Part shown: piece by piece, positions 23,301 through 38,300 of the stretch
Layout: every line of letters begins with the position of its first letter
Numbering within the stretch: the first letter of the stretch is position 1
Origin: Crocodylus rhombifer
Lineage: Eukaryota; Chordata; Crocodylia; Crocodylidae
Length of the DNA stretch: 64,000 nt
Direction: 5' to 3'
Assembly (NCBI GenBank): GCA_038503035.1
Contig: JAVSML010020418.1
Span: 1 to 64,000 of the forward strand
Made by a program: the position numbers and the translations under genes
Notes under the pieces: model-generated
Told to the model about the DNA's origin: nothing
Seen by the model: the letters and a program-made list of their open reading frames with translations, nothing else
The model's database searches: none

Positions 23301-26300
23301 TTACTGTTGACATAATATGAGATGTGCATGGCTTGACTTATAAGCTTTTCTCTACTGATACTAGGAAATGAATGAAGAAGTCATTGGAATTACTAACAAC
23401 ATTCTAATATAAAAACAAGTGTAATTCTTAACTTTGCTCTGCATACTTCCAACCTCACAGAAGTCATTAGCAGGATGAATCTACTGAGGTTTTTATGTTC
23501 CTTGAACTCAGAATGTCAGTATTGCCAACACAGAGAGAATCCTAAAAACCGGGAGTTTTCTTTTAAAATAAATTAAAAATTAATAATATTTTGGGTTCTT
23601 TGTTTGTATTCTGATTTTAAAGTCATGAGTTCATGTTTTCATTCTTTATCTTTGCAGCTTGGAGGGCTAGAAACATTATTTAAAAAAAAATGAAGCTAAG
23701 ATTTTCATACAGTAATTTTGACCTTCCTTGTGATTTGAAACTTGTCTTTTTACTGAAAGAAAATCTGTAGTAACACGAGTTAGAATAATAGTTCTTGCCA
23801 AAGACTTGAACCAAAAAGCACTTTTGCAGCTTCTTAACATTAAGCATGCGAGTTGTATGCTTGAAATCAGTGGAACTACCCATATACTTAAAGTTAAGAA
23901 TGAGTTAGTGTTTTGCAAAATTGGTGCCAAATGCTGAGCACCTTTGGAGTCTCCGGTCCTAAACTGCGTATGGTAAATATCAACAGAAACAGCTGACAAA
24001 TAATAAAAGAACATTGTATTGTAGTGTTCTTTTATAATCTGTTTGCTCATGAAAGGAGAGAAAGCAAAGAAAGAGGAGGGAACAAAGGCAACCATGTACA
24101 TGGCTCAAAATTATAGTTATTAAACACAGAGACCAAATGTCTTTGAAACTTGATTGCTCATTTTCTTTCATACTTCCCTTTCCAGTTTTGATTTTACTGG
24201 ATATTTGCCATAATGAGTGTCAAAGGTACACCAGGTTAAGAATAGGAAAGATGCTTTTGTGGTTAAAGCCTACAACTGAGAGTTGGAAATGTAGGTTTTA
24301 TCTCAGTTTAAGCCATTCACTTGAACATAGGCTTAACATCCTCATCCACTTTGTGAATTGGGAGTGAATCGTTAGCTGTCTCAGGTTTCCTGGGTGCTCT
24401 CAGGCAAGGTGCTTTAATAACTATTTGGTTTCAATAACATAGCTATCAAGTGATTTTTTTTTTCTATTGTATCTACCCATATCAATAGTCAGATGGAAAA
24501 GTATAAACTGTTTTTGCTTTCATTTGCATAGCTCCTGTATCTCAGGGGGCCTCTGGCATGGGTCAAAAGCTTAGTTTATTTACTTTAAATGATAATTCAG
24601 CACCAGTAATCACTTCTTGTTCAGTCATTTTAATCTCTGAAGCTTTAGTAACTGTTTGTGTTAAGTTGCATGAGAGAGGAAATTTCACAAGTGACCATAG
24701 TTTTTGAATAGTACATCATTTTGGGCCTCAGCAAATCCATGGGAATGTTGTAGGAAGATCCTGCTGAGATTCTACGCAGGGAGCCGTTGACCTGGTCTAT
24801 GAGAAAATGACATTGTTAAAATATGACTTGACTGGACATAGCTAACCCTTTAAAATTTTTTTTTTACTTAAAATTCCTCTTACTGTAATATGTTATTTTA
24901 AGTTAAAAGCTTGTTTTGGTTTTTTTGCACTTGGTTGTTAGTTGAAATTGAGTTGATAGGAGTTTGAGATGCCCAGCATCTCTGCCAATGATGCCTTTGC
25001 GCTCTTGTACTTTGGAAAGTATCAGTTGTTTCCATATGGGTTAGTTACAGTTTCCTTAACGCCTGGAGTCTCATGCAGTAGCAGTTCGTTGCTGTTGGGA
25101 TGCAGGCCAACCTTTGTTGGGTTGCACTGTCCAGCTCCATCCCAGCCTTTTTTAATTGGATTGTGCCTGTTTACCCTTGCACTGTTTTTGGGCCTGGATT
25201 TGGGCCTGATTTTTAAATGTGCCATGTTTGAAGTAGGCTAAATATTTAAAAAAAATTCTGCCATGCTGTTTTAAGTCATTGCCTACAAGACATTGTCATC
25301 TTGCTACTCTTTTGTATCTTGTTTTACTCAATTCCCACAACTAAAATAATGTGAACACCTATGTTTCTTAAAAGCAGAGGATTGCAGTGGATCAAACAAA
25401 GGCTAATATGCATCTCCCAAAATGGATTAATTGCAGTCCTGGTCACTTGTCACTATTGCAAAGGAATTATCCTTTAAAAATTTTTTTTGCTGGTTGTATA
25501 ATTCAAGTTCAGTCAGTTAATAATAGAACATATGTGGAATCAGTTCTTAAATCTCCTTAGATTTCCATTGTTAAGTAGATTATATTTAGTAAAACATTGA
25601 ATATGCAAATACTGTATCTCCCACTCAGGTTTTTTTCAAGACCTTAAAAGTAGTCCTAGAATGGAGGAGAATAATAGGTTTCTTTTAACCCCAGGGTAAA
25701 GTGACAGAAAATCCATCATAAATGACAGCTGTACGTGGTCACATGTGAAGGAAGTTTCTTTCTTTACATCATTTTTGCTATATTTTGCTGTCCAAATGAA
25801 GTATCACTGGACCTGCTCCATCAGAAGGCGGCCCATGTTTTTCTTCAATTGCTTTGCACCAGTATAAGCTGTTACTTTTTTACAAGATAAATACATATAT
25901 CTTTTCTACTAAGTTGGAAAGCACAGAAAAGTTAATGCTTACCTTTGCTTACACTATATTTTTTTTAAATCTATATTACCTGAAAGGATATTTGAATTGT
26001 CACAAAACATTTCTTATATTAATCAACAATCTGTTAGACTTGCAGCGGATGCCTTAACAATGAAGACCTCAGTGCAGTTGTAGCAGAAGTGCTTCTTTAC
26101 TCTTTAGTACTATGACTTAACGTGACCTTGTCTGTCCTTGTCCTAGGTAATATTCACAATGTAAAATGGTGTTCTAAAGCCCCTCATAGTCCAATCTGCA
26201 TAGAGCACATTGAGTAATTTGTGGGTTTGTTCTTTCACCAAAAACGTTTATAGCTTTTGGCTTTAAAAATAGTTCTGGAGCACAGCAAAACAGAAGAAGC

Positions 26301-29300
26301 TTTGGCCTAGATATTACATAGAATGGCAGATGAACAGGCTTGATTTCATTTTAGGCATTTTGCCCAGGGCACTTTTTATAGAACATACAGTGACTCTAGG
26401 GGTTCTTAGGCTATGGTCACATCAGATTTTTGCATTTGTTCTTCAAAAGGAAAATGAATATACTTTTCACAATCTAAGTACTCCATGCAGCTTCATTTTT
26501 AAAGTTTAACACTTGCTTTCAGTGATAAAAAAAACCCTTGCTGGTGTGTTCTTTATGGTTCTCTGTGAGAAGAATGCACTAATTCTACAACTAATCTTCT
26601 TATCCATGCTGGTGGACAGTTGAAATCTGTTTTTACGCTAACTTATGTAATGTATATCATTTGTTTTGAATTCCTTGCTGTCTATTTCTGATCTAAAACC
26701 ACTTTCCAGAAGTCAGTGAATTTTGCCTCAGAATGTCCTTGTGAAGCATGTAGAGGAGAATCTCATTATAGAAACCAGGAAACTAAAGTGCACAGGAAGA
26801 TTAAGTCCTATTAAAATATATATATTACTAATTTTAGGACCTCAGCTATTTGCATGTATAACAAGGATTTCAGTTTTTTTTAGGCTTCTTACAAGTTGAA
26901 CACTTAAAAATTGAGACAAACGTGAACCTAATGTTGATCTGTAAAGATATGAACTATTGTGCTTGACTTCTAAAAAGCAAAAAATTTAACTCCTGGTTAT
27001 TAATGTTATGTGATTTTTATCTTAGTTCATCTTTGCACTAGTCCTCTATCTGTGTATATGGAGTAAGCGGTTAACTCTTTTTTGCACTGTCCTTTTATTA
27101 AAAGTGGTTAGTCAAGAACATATATTTAGCTTCAGTAAGAGTTGTGAAAGAGAACAACACAATGTCTCTTGTGAACCAACACTTAATTATTCATCTTTTT
27201 CCCTTGTTCACTTATCCATATTCTCTTCTCACTCTTCTGTCCTCCCCTATAATACTCTGAGGGTCTTTAGTTTTTACATGTTCACTGGTAAAATATAGGG
27301 AGCAAATAGAACTCATAGTAAAAAAAATAAAGCAACCCAGATCAGAGGTAATTGGAACATTAACAATAACATGGTTGTTATTCTTTGCCTTTCTTCTTAC
27401 AAGAGGGAGGGCGGTCTTGTGAATAAAGTTCATGAGCAGGGATTGGGAGACCTGGGTTCTTTTATGGTGGAATCTGAACAATTTATCTCTCTGTCTCAGT
27501 TTTCTGTCTATAAAGGATGCCAATTTTCTACTTCAGAAGGATGTTGCAATCCTTGGTTTGTTAAAGCTCTTTGAAATTCTTGACAGGAAACATGCTGGTA
27601 TAAGTGTAAAGTACTATTAGACTAGCTTTAGTATCCCAGGTTCTTAAAAGATTTTACAAGCACTAACTGTCCTTTTCAGCCCTCCAGAAGGCAGATGCGT
27701 AGAACTGAATGATCTCTATGCTACAAATGATCAAACTAAGATACCGAGGCATGGCACTGACTTTCCTGATGCCACACATCTAAGCGAGGGGCAAAACCGG
27801 AAGGGAACTTAGGAGTCCCAGTCCTCTGTGCAACACGCCACACTGCTCTACTTTCAAAGCACAATGCGAGGAGAGTGTTTGTGGTTTATGAAGAAGCAGG
27901 GTTTAATAAGGCCATTCTTTTGCATCCAGACTAGATTTCAAATGTGCTTGTTAACTCTCATTTCAGTTTAAACGCTATGTTAATAAGCTTCGAAGCAAGA
28001 ACACGTTTTACAAAAAGAAGCGTCAAGAAATAGCAGAAATTACAGCAGAGTATGGTATTCTGCAGAGAACGGAAGAACTCCTTAAACAGCGCCATGATGC
28101 TATTCAGGAGCAGTTGGTAATGCAAAAACTAGCACTACAATGCTGTCAGATCTCTTATTGCTGCTATTGGAACCATTAAAACAGTTAAACTGACTTAATT
28201 ATATTGACATTTTCAGTGTATACAAACCTCAGAGTTTTCCTGGTGTTTGCTAAAACCAGGCAAATCATACTGTGGTATAGGAATTGTATCACTTCAAGGT
28301 TTTTCTGGGCTGTTATATTTCATGACTGGAAATAGTGGGGAGAGGGTTTAACCTGAATGATCTAATCTTGCATACTGAAATCCATGGCAGTACATTAATT
28401 GACTTCAATTAAGGAGCAGGATTGGGCTATTAAAGAGTTGCAGGTGATCTTTAGCATACAGTGAAGGCTTTACGATTGCCTTATCAGTAGTCAGGTTCAG
28501 GTAAAAGCTACTTCTATAGCATGACAACTACTGGAATAGGACTAGAAAGACAAACAGCTTAGTGCAAAGCATTTAGAAGAGAGGCAGAAATTGAATACTA
28601 GCCAAAAAGTGCTTCTAGCATTGGATGACAGGAGGATTTCCAGCATCAATCAAGAACAGCAGAATATGCATCACTGTAAGCCTCCAGGAAACATATTTTC
28701 ATCCAAACACAAACAGGGTTTTTTTCTCTCTCTACTTTCTGTTATCACTTTGGTATAGTTTTGTTTATGGATTTAGCTTTATTTTATGGCTAGTGTTAGT
28801 CCTATTTTGTTGCAAAGAGGTACGGTTTTTTGTTTTTTTAACATATGGTCTGATAAAAAAAAAACCATGGAAAACCTCTAAAGAAGAAAGCTCGTATATT
28901 TGAGTGTGTTATGTTGGTCAGTGCAACCGTTCTTTAGGAGATTCACTGTTTACAAAACAAAAATGGAGCTACTCTTTGTGAATCAAGCTATAAAATTTGT
29001 TTAATTAGTATCAGTAAGGGTCAGGGCATTTCCTCAGGATAAATGATCCATGAGGAGGAATTGGCTACAAGGCATTGCTGAGTATAGCTACATCATCACT
29101 GCAAAAAAAACCATGTCGGTGTGTCTGTTTTTTACAGCAGGATAGCTAGTATGCATTAGCCATCCCACTGCAAAATCTTAGCAGACAAAGCACCGGTCAT
29201 TTTCCTACCAGGTTGCTAGGTTAGGTTAGCGCTAAGTCCCGGCCCACAGCTGATTCACCTTGCCATAAAATTGCCCAGCTTTTGCCTCCACTAGGTTTTC

Positions 29301-32300
29301 ACCATGGAATAGCTCACATGCATCATTTCACACTTAAAACCCCCCCAGCAGGTTTTGGTTTTTTGGGGGGGGTTGGTTTTTTTTTAAGCAGTGAAGATCA
29401 TGTCCATCTTAAATTGCTACAAGTTATTAAATCCCACAAAATGCTCCCCACCATGGTGGCCAGAGCTATTCTGAGAGACTTAAGAAACCTGTATTTTTTG
29501 TGTGGTTTTCCTAGGAGTGATGCAATTGGAATTTGCAGATCTGGGCTACTGCTATAGAATTAAGGCCCTGTGCATTGGCGAGTTTTGTATGACCAAACTA
29601 CCTTTTTACATATTTAATGATAACTATTAATAACTGTAATGTGAATGAAAAGATAAAGTTTTGTTAAAATGTAACCAAAATAAAACACAGTTAAAAACTT
29701 CCTGTAAGTACTGCCTTCCAAATATTTTGAAGAAACTAACAGGAAAAATAGTTTTCTATGTTTAAAAAATGCCTTAAGGTGTCTTCTGTAAGTAAAACAT
29801 CATTGAAGAATACAGTTAATAGTTCAGCAGTACTGTATTCTGTACTTGTTTGGATGAGCAGTTGTCTATAGAATTACTTCTATTTGGTATAGATATTATC
29901 AATATTGACATCCTTATTAGAAACTTTAAAATTATGTACAGACCCTGATCCAAAAGCCAGTGAAATTAGTGGCAAGTTTTTCTGTTGACTTGAGTGGCCT
30001 TTGGCCCTCACCCCAGCTTGTGATAGTGCAGGAAGCAGTTAATGCCCTAGAGAATAATAACATGGCAAATACAGGTAGAGTGTTCTTATAGAGAGTCAAA
30101 TCATTGTGTTATTCTTAAAATAAACTGATTTCAGCACTTAGCTTACCTTCAGCTTTCTTGCAGTATTTCAGTTGCATCAGAGCTTTTGTTTCATGATATG
30201 CCAGCTCCTATAGTCATATTTTGTATTTGTTCCTGTGTCTGCAGCAAGCAACTGAAGACAAGAAGGGGATCTCTGGGTACAGTTATACTCAAGAGGAGTT
30301 GGAAAGAGTATCTGCAGTAAAAAGCGAGACGGATGAAATGAAGGGACGAACGTTAGATAACATGTCTGAAATGGTGATTTCCTGATTTTAACTGTTACAT
30401 TTCTACAAGTTTGATGTTTAGTTCCTGAAAAATAAAAGCTGGAATAACTTCCCTGTCCAGGGCTTTTGCTTCATTGCAATGTATATTTGTAGCAGTAGGT
30501 TTTGTAACATATTTTAAAGAATAAATATCTACAAAGGGTACATGAGTTTTATTAAAATGTACACATTTTATTTCCTTTTGAAGTACAAAGAAGGACTTTA
30601 AATGTTTTCTCCTGCTTTCTTCTTCCTTGTCAGGGCTATCACGTTTGCTTTTCTTTGGTTTTGATTGTGCAGTGATTTCATAGGCTATTTTAGTTGCATC
30701 TTTAACAAAGTTTTTTTACATAATTATTAATTAGTCAGAATGAAAAAGATGTTTTCAAACAATAGTTTTTTAATTAACATGGCCAAAAATCCATTCCTCT
30801 CTCTGTTGTTTGGCTTTCAGTTATTTTGGCTTTTGTCACTGTCATTCATCAAGGTGTTAAAAAAAAGACAGGGTTTCAATCTCTCATGAAAAAAACAAGC
30901 AGAGTTTTTTTTTTTTAAAGGTTCTCCAGCCTTCTTTCGTTATGTGGAATAACAAAGCAAAACAGTTTTTCGAGGGAAGGGTTTTCTTAGATTTTTTTAA
31001 CACTTTACATATCATCCAGTCACTTTGTTTTAAAACAGTATTTCTGAGCCAAGAGGTTAAATATAATAAGAACTGTTAGGATAATTAATTCTCCTTAATT
31101 AAAATGCTTGTGTTTTTATATATATATTTTAAACAATTTTCACAATTATCATGAATATGCTTGGAAAAAAAAAAGATAGGAACTAAGCCAGCAATAGGAA
31201 ATGCCTGAGCATGAACAATTTCCTCTTCTGGAGTGTCATCAAAGAAACGTGGAATGTTCAGATAAAAAAAGAATGGGAACCCCAGTGTGTCAGGGCATGT
31301 GCAAAGAACATGATGTTTGAAGTCCAGCCAAGAGCCTACCTGCTGGGCTTCCAGCCAGTTTGTCAAGCAGGAGAAAGAGTTAGGGATTGAACTGGACTTA
31401 GGAGGGTGGTGAAAGTCGGGGTGGGGGAGAGAGCTTGACAATTCCCATAAGGCCTGAGCCAACTTCTGCTGAAGGGAGAAGTTATCCTTTATTCCATAGA
31501 CAAGCTCCCCTTTTATGATTGATTGTGCAAAATGCCTACCTCCAAAGTTTTGAAAAGAGGAGGAAATAAGTTGAGCCAAATCTGTGTAATTTTATATTTA
31601 ACCTGATCCAAGGGCATTATACAAGGATTTGTTATTTTTATTACTGATCCAGATGTTCTTTGCAGCTATTCTTTATGCTTCCAGATAAATGCTTACAGCA
31701 TATGCATGTAACTTTAAAAAGCACAGCAAACCTTTTTTTTTTTTTTTAAACTTTTTTAAGCTTCTTGTCAGGGTTTGACTGTCCATGCACCTGACCTAAA
31801 AGGGCTCAGAGAGATTTTTTTTTTCCACCTTGACTGCCAGAGTACACCAGCCAATAGATTGCATAATCAGCCAGATAGAATGAATCAATTCTATATACAG
31901 CATAAGGGACAGGCAGAATATCAGGGGATTCTAATAAAGCAGTTAAAACTATAAAAGCAGGGTGTAATATGTTCCTGAATGATGGTACCCCTAACATTTA
32001 TAATAGTTCAGTCTGCCTCCTTCTGTCACATCTTACGATATCCTTTACTTTCACCCCCTTTCCTCCCTCCATTCCAGTCCTAATGCTCTCACTATATTAC
32101 CATATTGATGACACATTCATGAAATATATTTTTCCTACACATCAGGTAAAAAAACTGAATGCAACGGTAGCAGAAAAGAAGTCAAGCCTGGCTCCAGTTG
32201 TCAAAGAATTGAGACAGTTGCGGCAGAAGTGCCAGGTTAGTCATGCTGTTTCAAGAACATGATATACAATGGATGTCAGTTAGCTATGTGTGCCAGGTAG

Positions 32301-35300
32301 TTATGTGGGACATGCCTTTGCCTGTGCAGTCTCAGATGCACATGGCACCTGCTTCTGTGCTGTATTCTTCTACTGGTGCGACTGCAGTGTTATGGGAACT
32401 TATAGCAGCATAAAATTGGTGTTACAGGCCAATCGGTCTGTAGACAGTAAATGCATATAGAAATTTTCTTGCAGAAGTTTGTGCATAATAATGATTCTGT
32501 GTATGGACTTAAAAGCTGAGTTGATCTCTGTGAAAATTCAAGCTTGTATGCTTGATACTTAGGTTCTACTTGGTTTCTTAGAACTCTGGGGTTATGTCAA
32601 CACCACATCTCTGGCACTGCAGGGCAGAAACACATGTGACTTCCCCCACCCAAATAGCTTCCACTTGTGTACATCAACCCCTGAATTATTTCGTAGATTT
32701 CATAGACATTAGGGCTGGAAGGGACCTCGGGAGATCGAGTCCAGCCCCCTGCCCAAAGGGCAGGAAGTCAGCTGGGGTCATAGGATCCCAGCAAGATAAG
32801 CATCCAATTTGCTCTTGAAGATGTTCAGTGTAGGTGCTTGAACCACCTCCGCTGGCAGACTGTTCCAGACCTTGGGGGCTCGGACAGTAAAGAAATTCTT
32901 CCTTCTGCAAGACTGTTTCAGGCTGGACATGAGTTTGTGACCGTTCGACCTCGTCATCCCTTGGGGCGCTTTGGTGAACAAACGTTCCCCCAGATCCTGG
33001 TGGTCACCCCTGATAAACTTATAGGTGGCCATCAGATCACCCCTGAGCCTACGCTTTTCCAGGCTAAAGAGTCCCATGGCTCTCAGCCTGTCATGGTGGT
33101 GTAGCTGCACTGAGGACATCCCTGTTGCTGCTTTTGAGCCCTCTGTCTCCTACGCATTTGAGAGCAGCCCCAGGAGACACCATCCCATTTCCCAGATTGG
33201 TGCATACAAGTGGCAACAGGTAGGTGGCCTATGCTTGAGCATGTCCCTCCCCAAGATGCCAGGGGCATGGTGTGGGCACACCCTCAGAGCTGGATCCTCC
33301 GTTGGCACCAATCTGTACTACCTTGTGGATGTCATTGAATTGTACCCCTTAAGGTGTACATTTTATATAATATATAATATAGCTACATATACACAAACAG
33401 AGAAAATAGAATGATTTAAACAATAAATAACACTAGTATTAGTTACATGAGAGATGCATAATTCATAAAAGAATTATGAAGTTTAGGGAAGCCTAGAGAA
33501 GTGGAACAACTAGGCTTAGCTTAAAATGAGGCTGAGACAAGCAGTTTGCAACAAGAAGTATCTAAGGGCATCAGAAATGGGTGTAGTTATCTGGCTTAAG
33601 CTTTTTCACTTGCCAGAATTTCTTCAGGGCAAAACAAAATCGGACAGGAAGAATGGGCAATATCAAAGTTCTGAAATTGCTATTTATTGGTTTGCCCCTC
33701 TATTGAATACTAATGAATTTCTGCTAAAGTATTCCTTTTAAAAATGGATTACGGATAAAATTCCATCTGGACAGTAATGCATGTTAGTATAATCTTCTGT
33801 ATCAGGGCTTTGAAGATAGAAAATTTATCTACGTGCTTTAGACATTTTATAAGGTTCATAGACCAGTGGTGTCAAACATACAGCCTGTGGGCCACATCTG
33901 GCTTGCAAAGCCTCTGTATCCAGGCTACTGTTGGGCTACTAGAAATGGGAGGCCTTGACGTGCTGCAGAATCTGGGGCCCCTTGATTCTTCTGGGCACAG
34001 CCTTCGGTGGCAATGTTGGTTTCCCACTGCCACCCCTCAGTGAACTCCCTCAAACTGGACCCCTTTCCACTGCCATGGTAGCCACTGTGGCAGCCCTTCT
34101 GCCCCGACTGGATCCAGCCTACAAGGAGCCTAGCAGTCTGAAAATGGCCTGGGGCCTCAAGTGAGTTTGACAGCCCTGTTAAAAACAGCATGCCATTCAA
34201 AGCCTCACCTGGTGTCAGTAGGCCACTTCCCGTTAAGGTGGAAGATATGGTTTCTAGTTTTTCAGGGGGGGCTTGTTAGCTGAGTTCCGAAGCACTTTTT
34301 AACAGTTCATTTTAATTGTTGCTCAGCAGATACAAGATAACGCAGTTTGTTGTATACAACTATAAGAACAGCTTTTGATAGCTTAGTACAATTATTTTTC
34401 TTGTTTGCTAACAAGCAACATAACTTTCCTTTCCTTCCACACAGGCCATCTCATTTTATATGGAAAATATGTCAACCAAATTATTGTAAATGGGACTTCA
34501 TACATCATTTATGTTCTCATAAGCTTATAATGTTTAAACAGCAAGTATAAACCCTTAACACAATGTAAAGTAGTTAGAAATCAAAGCCACCTTGCTAAAG
34601 ATAGTGGATATAAATATAAAAAGGCCACTCACAGTTTATACTACTGATCCTTCAACATGCAGGTTTCCCTTATGTATAATGATACTCGTATGTCTGCTTA
34701 GGTTATGTAAGTAGCTCTGAGCGTGCCAGCTGATGTTAAAGGGTGAGATTGACAAGCACATACATTGCTTAGGTGCCACATGTTACCAGCTTGAAGTTTT
34801 CATTGACATGACCTTCTCTCCTCTTCACCCCAGGAATTAACTCAAGAATGTGATGAAAAAAAAGTCCAATATGACAGCTGTGCGGCAGGTTTAGAAAGCA
34901 ACCGCTCCACGCTGGAACAAGTAAGATTGCTGTCAGCGTGTAGTTCCAGACTCTCTGAAACAGAGGAGTCATAATGGGATTCCTTCTCCTTTTCCTTCCT
35001 TCTTCACATGGAAGGCCCAATGCATAGAAGGTAGAAATGAGTCAATGGCTATGCATTCCCAACTCTCTCTACCTCAAGCTGTCTAAAGCATGGAGATAGC
35101 TAGACTTGTATATGGCTTCTATTTTGAATAGCATCAAAAGAACTCAGTGAACCTGGCAGTCTATCCAGTGCAGTCTAACTCCTGACTTGCAAAAATCTTG
35201 TAGTAGAAGATGTAGCTGTCAGAATCTGTGCTCAGCTATGCAGAACCTGCTAGGATAGATTTTGGGCATTTTAATGTTAATCAGTTATTTGCCAAAAGAA

Positions 35301-38300
35301 ATCTTCAGAGGCATTTATATAACTGCATTGGCTGTTTAAATGAGTAAAGTGTCTGTGTAAGGTGTAGTTTAATTCAAGAGGAATAAGAGTATCCACAAAG
35401 TGAGTTAGTGTGGATTACCTTTACCACAATAACTGTTCTGCACTAGCTATTCCTAGCAATTTTTCCGGGTGGACAAGCCCTAACTCATGGTCTAACACAA
35501 GGTAATTCATTGTCAGTTAGCATATTTACTGCTATGACTGTAACCTCTGAATAGAGACACTTCCTAAATAGTTTCCAGACAATACACGCTTGTTCCTAGT
35601 TGTGTTTAGTACTTGGTTGTTGTTAACTGGCAATCAAGTTACTTGCTAGAACATGACTGAAAATTTATGTCCAGACAAAATGTGATCCTTCTAATTACCA
35701 TTTATAGAGATCGTTAATACTGTAAAGCCTGTATCATTTTCATATTTAAGGCACCAACCATATGTAATGTTGTTTTACCATTATGCGCTGCTGCTGCAGA
35801 GCCACAAGAGTGCCTGGGTGAGAGAGCATTTAAATCATTTTGTAAATATTAACGGCTTAGAAATTTCTTCTTGTGTCCATGTGTAGGGTGAGCAAAATCT
35901 TTATGGCATTCAAAGATTTTGGCTCCAAAGTGAAGATTTTTGTTCCTAGGAAACATGATTGGGTTAAGTAACTGAATTCCCTTCATATTTTATCCATGTA
36001 TATGTAGGACCTTTTCCTGCAGTCAGAGCCCTGCAAGCAGGTCTCTTCTTTAAGCACACCCCATTATACGTTACGCAGTATTCCAGTATGTCTGCTGTGG
36101 CTTTTCTGTTGTTCTCACTCAATAAAAATGATTTCATTCTTCAGGAAGTCAGAGGGCTTCGTCAAGAGTGTATTCAGGAAGAAAGTGGCTATCATTTTAT
36201 TAACTGCACAAAACAGGTAAGACCACAAAAAACCCTACGTTGTTTAGGTGAAACTTCAGGCTGTCTGAAACTACTGTGTATTTCTGTTCAGAACCTAGAA
36301 GTGCAGCTTCAGCGTGCGAAAGATGAAATGAAGATGTACATCTCCCCAGATCCCCAGGAAAGAAGAAAAGCAATTAGGTAAATTATTTCTTATGTGTGGA
36401 TTCAGAGAACTTTGATAAACTGAGATTTAGAGAGGACTTTTCTCATTGGCATTTTAACTGGAAAAAAGGATTTCATTCTGTATGTTTAAAAAATGCTATA
36501 ATGATCTAAAAATAAGTATCTGTCTGACAGATCCTGCTCTATATCCAGTTCTTTCAAACATACCACAAGCTTTTCCCTGCGTGTTGGAGAAGGCAGGCCA
36601 GATAATAGTTTTCAACTTGTGGCTCCTGTTGGGAGGGGATTCAGAGGACCTGTGCTCTTGCCAAGCCCCATAAAGGAAGCATGGCTGAGTTGGTCAGATT
36701 CCCTTCAGGGCTTCTGCATATGGAAGCAGAAAGTGCACCACTTTTCAGAGGTAAAGTATATGCTGTCCTCAGATTCTGACTGGTTCTTGCCATCCCTCCA
36801 ACTCCTTTTCTAGTGCAAGACCTTACATGGCCATGGCTACTTGAAAGGAGGAGTGCCTGTGCTCAACAGAAATTGTTCCTTGCTGCTGGTACCCTCCGTC
36901 CAACTTGACACAAGTCAGCCTTATGGATAGTTTTCACCAAGAGATAGTATAATATTACTGGACACAGTCCTCCTAGGAATTGTCTTTGTTAGTGTGTTTC
37001 ATTCCAGTTTAAAGGCAGAACCTCCTTCACTTTTCAATATACTTTCTTCATCTAGGAATAATGGGAAGAGGAGGAAAATGGTTATAAAAACTCTGACCAG
37101 CATTATTTTTATATAGTTTTCAAAATGTAGTCTAATAAAAAGCCAAATCTTTTGCGGGAACATTTTGATTTTGATTAAATGGTCTTCATGAAAAGATGTG
37201 AAGATTTTGTTTCAACAGTGTCGAAACATTTTAATTCATGTCATGTAGACTTTTTTTATTAAAAGGAGAAATATATTTCTCTTTCAATTTTTTTATATTC
37301 TACATTTATTCTGTATTTTTACTCTTACACTAAAAATGGGAAAAAATGATTCAACACTACAAAACTAAACATCTGATCAATCAATGTTCTTGGGCATTTT
37401 TATTCAACAGGATGAAATGTAATATTTAATTATGATTTTAGAATGAAAAACATTTTGAAATAATAGAATTTCCCATGGAACAGAAATTTTGTTTCCAACT
37501 GGACTTAACTAAGCTTGTTTAAGGTCTTTTTTAAATAAAACTAAATTGTTTAATGGATTTACCATTTAAAATTGATTTAATTACTTGAACATTAAGAATT
37601 AACATTGCATAAAGTATTGTAACTAGTTTTTTCAAAGCTGTTTGTAGCTGACATTTCTTTTCCTTGGAAATAAATTTTCTTATGTCTGAGAAATTATCTA
37701 AATTTAGCTTTAACAGTAACGTTGCCTATTTTTGGTAAAGATCCAGTTCCTATTGAAATTATGGGGAAAATGTTCTTTGAGTTTAGAAGAACAAATGCAT
37801 CTAGTTTTTTAAAAAAGTTAACAATTATGATGACATCAATAAAACGCTACGCAGTGCAGTGCTGATTTGAAATCATCAGTTTTACTGGTGTCTTGCTAAG
37901 CCACCCAAGGTTTACATGAATGAGTCTGTGTGTTTATTGCTTAGCCTGTACAAAGCCATTGTCACTAGATCTTTGGTGTGAGAACTCTTCAGTGATTTCT
38001 TTATCTGTAGTTCAATGACATGACAGACTAGTGCTGGTGATCCATCATAATCTACTCTGTCAGTGCAGTAGTTCCCATATATCCTTTTGTACAGGCTGCC
38101 AAAATTCTTAAAAAAATTATCACACTGACAATATCCTGTGGGGAAAAAATAACTCTATGGCATACTGAAATACCTTGGTTAAAATAAAAAGTAAATGGGC
38201 CCATGTACTGAACTGCTTGAACTGTTGGCCATCTAAATTTCTGCTTAAAACATGTTGAAGAAAAGTAAGAAGGAAATGATGGAATGATACTGTATGGGTC

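Larger units (their letters stand above)
18810..27966 (+). other. IFT81 intron, 9.2 kb (largest)
   Basis: This intron contains a Penelope-like fragment with target duplications (19531-19715), MIR SINEs (about 21100-21290, 27420-27580, 27680-27845) and a possible MIR at 24260-24390. It also has an AT-rich low-complexity tract (22990-23085). A 195-codon plus frame (19740-20327) and a 149-codon frame (20626-21075) match nothing known to me. A moderately GC-rich stretch at 24969-25241 is open on both strands and unidentified. The rest is AT-rich sequence without visible features. Confidence 0.75.
32236..34833 (+). other. IFT81 intron, 2.6 kb
   Basis: This intron contains a minus-strand CR1 3' fragment (32690-33105), a hAT-type element with both ends (33864-34178) and a short TATAA-rich tract at about 33360-33395. 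Nothing else is recognised. Confidence 0.8.

Noticed and set aside
24969..25241. 90-codon plus frame and 67-codon minus frame in the same moderately GC-rich stretch
   Set aside because: Open on both strands, hydrophobic and low-complexity. More like an unidentified repeat fragment than a gene.
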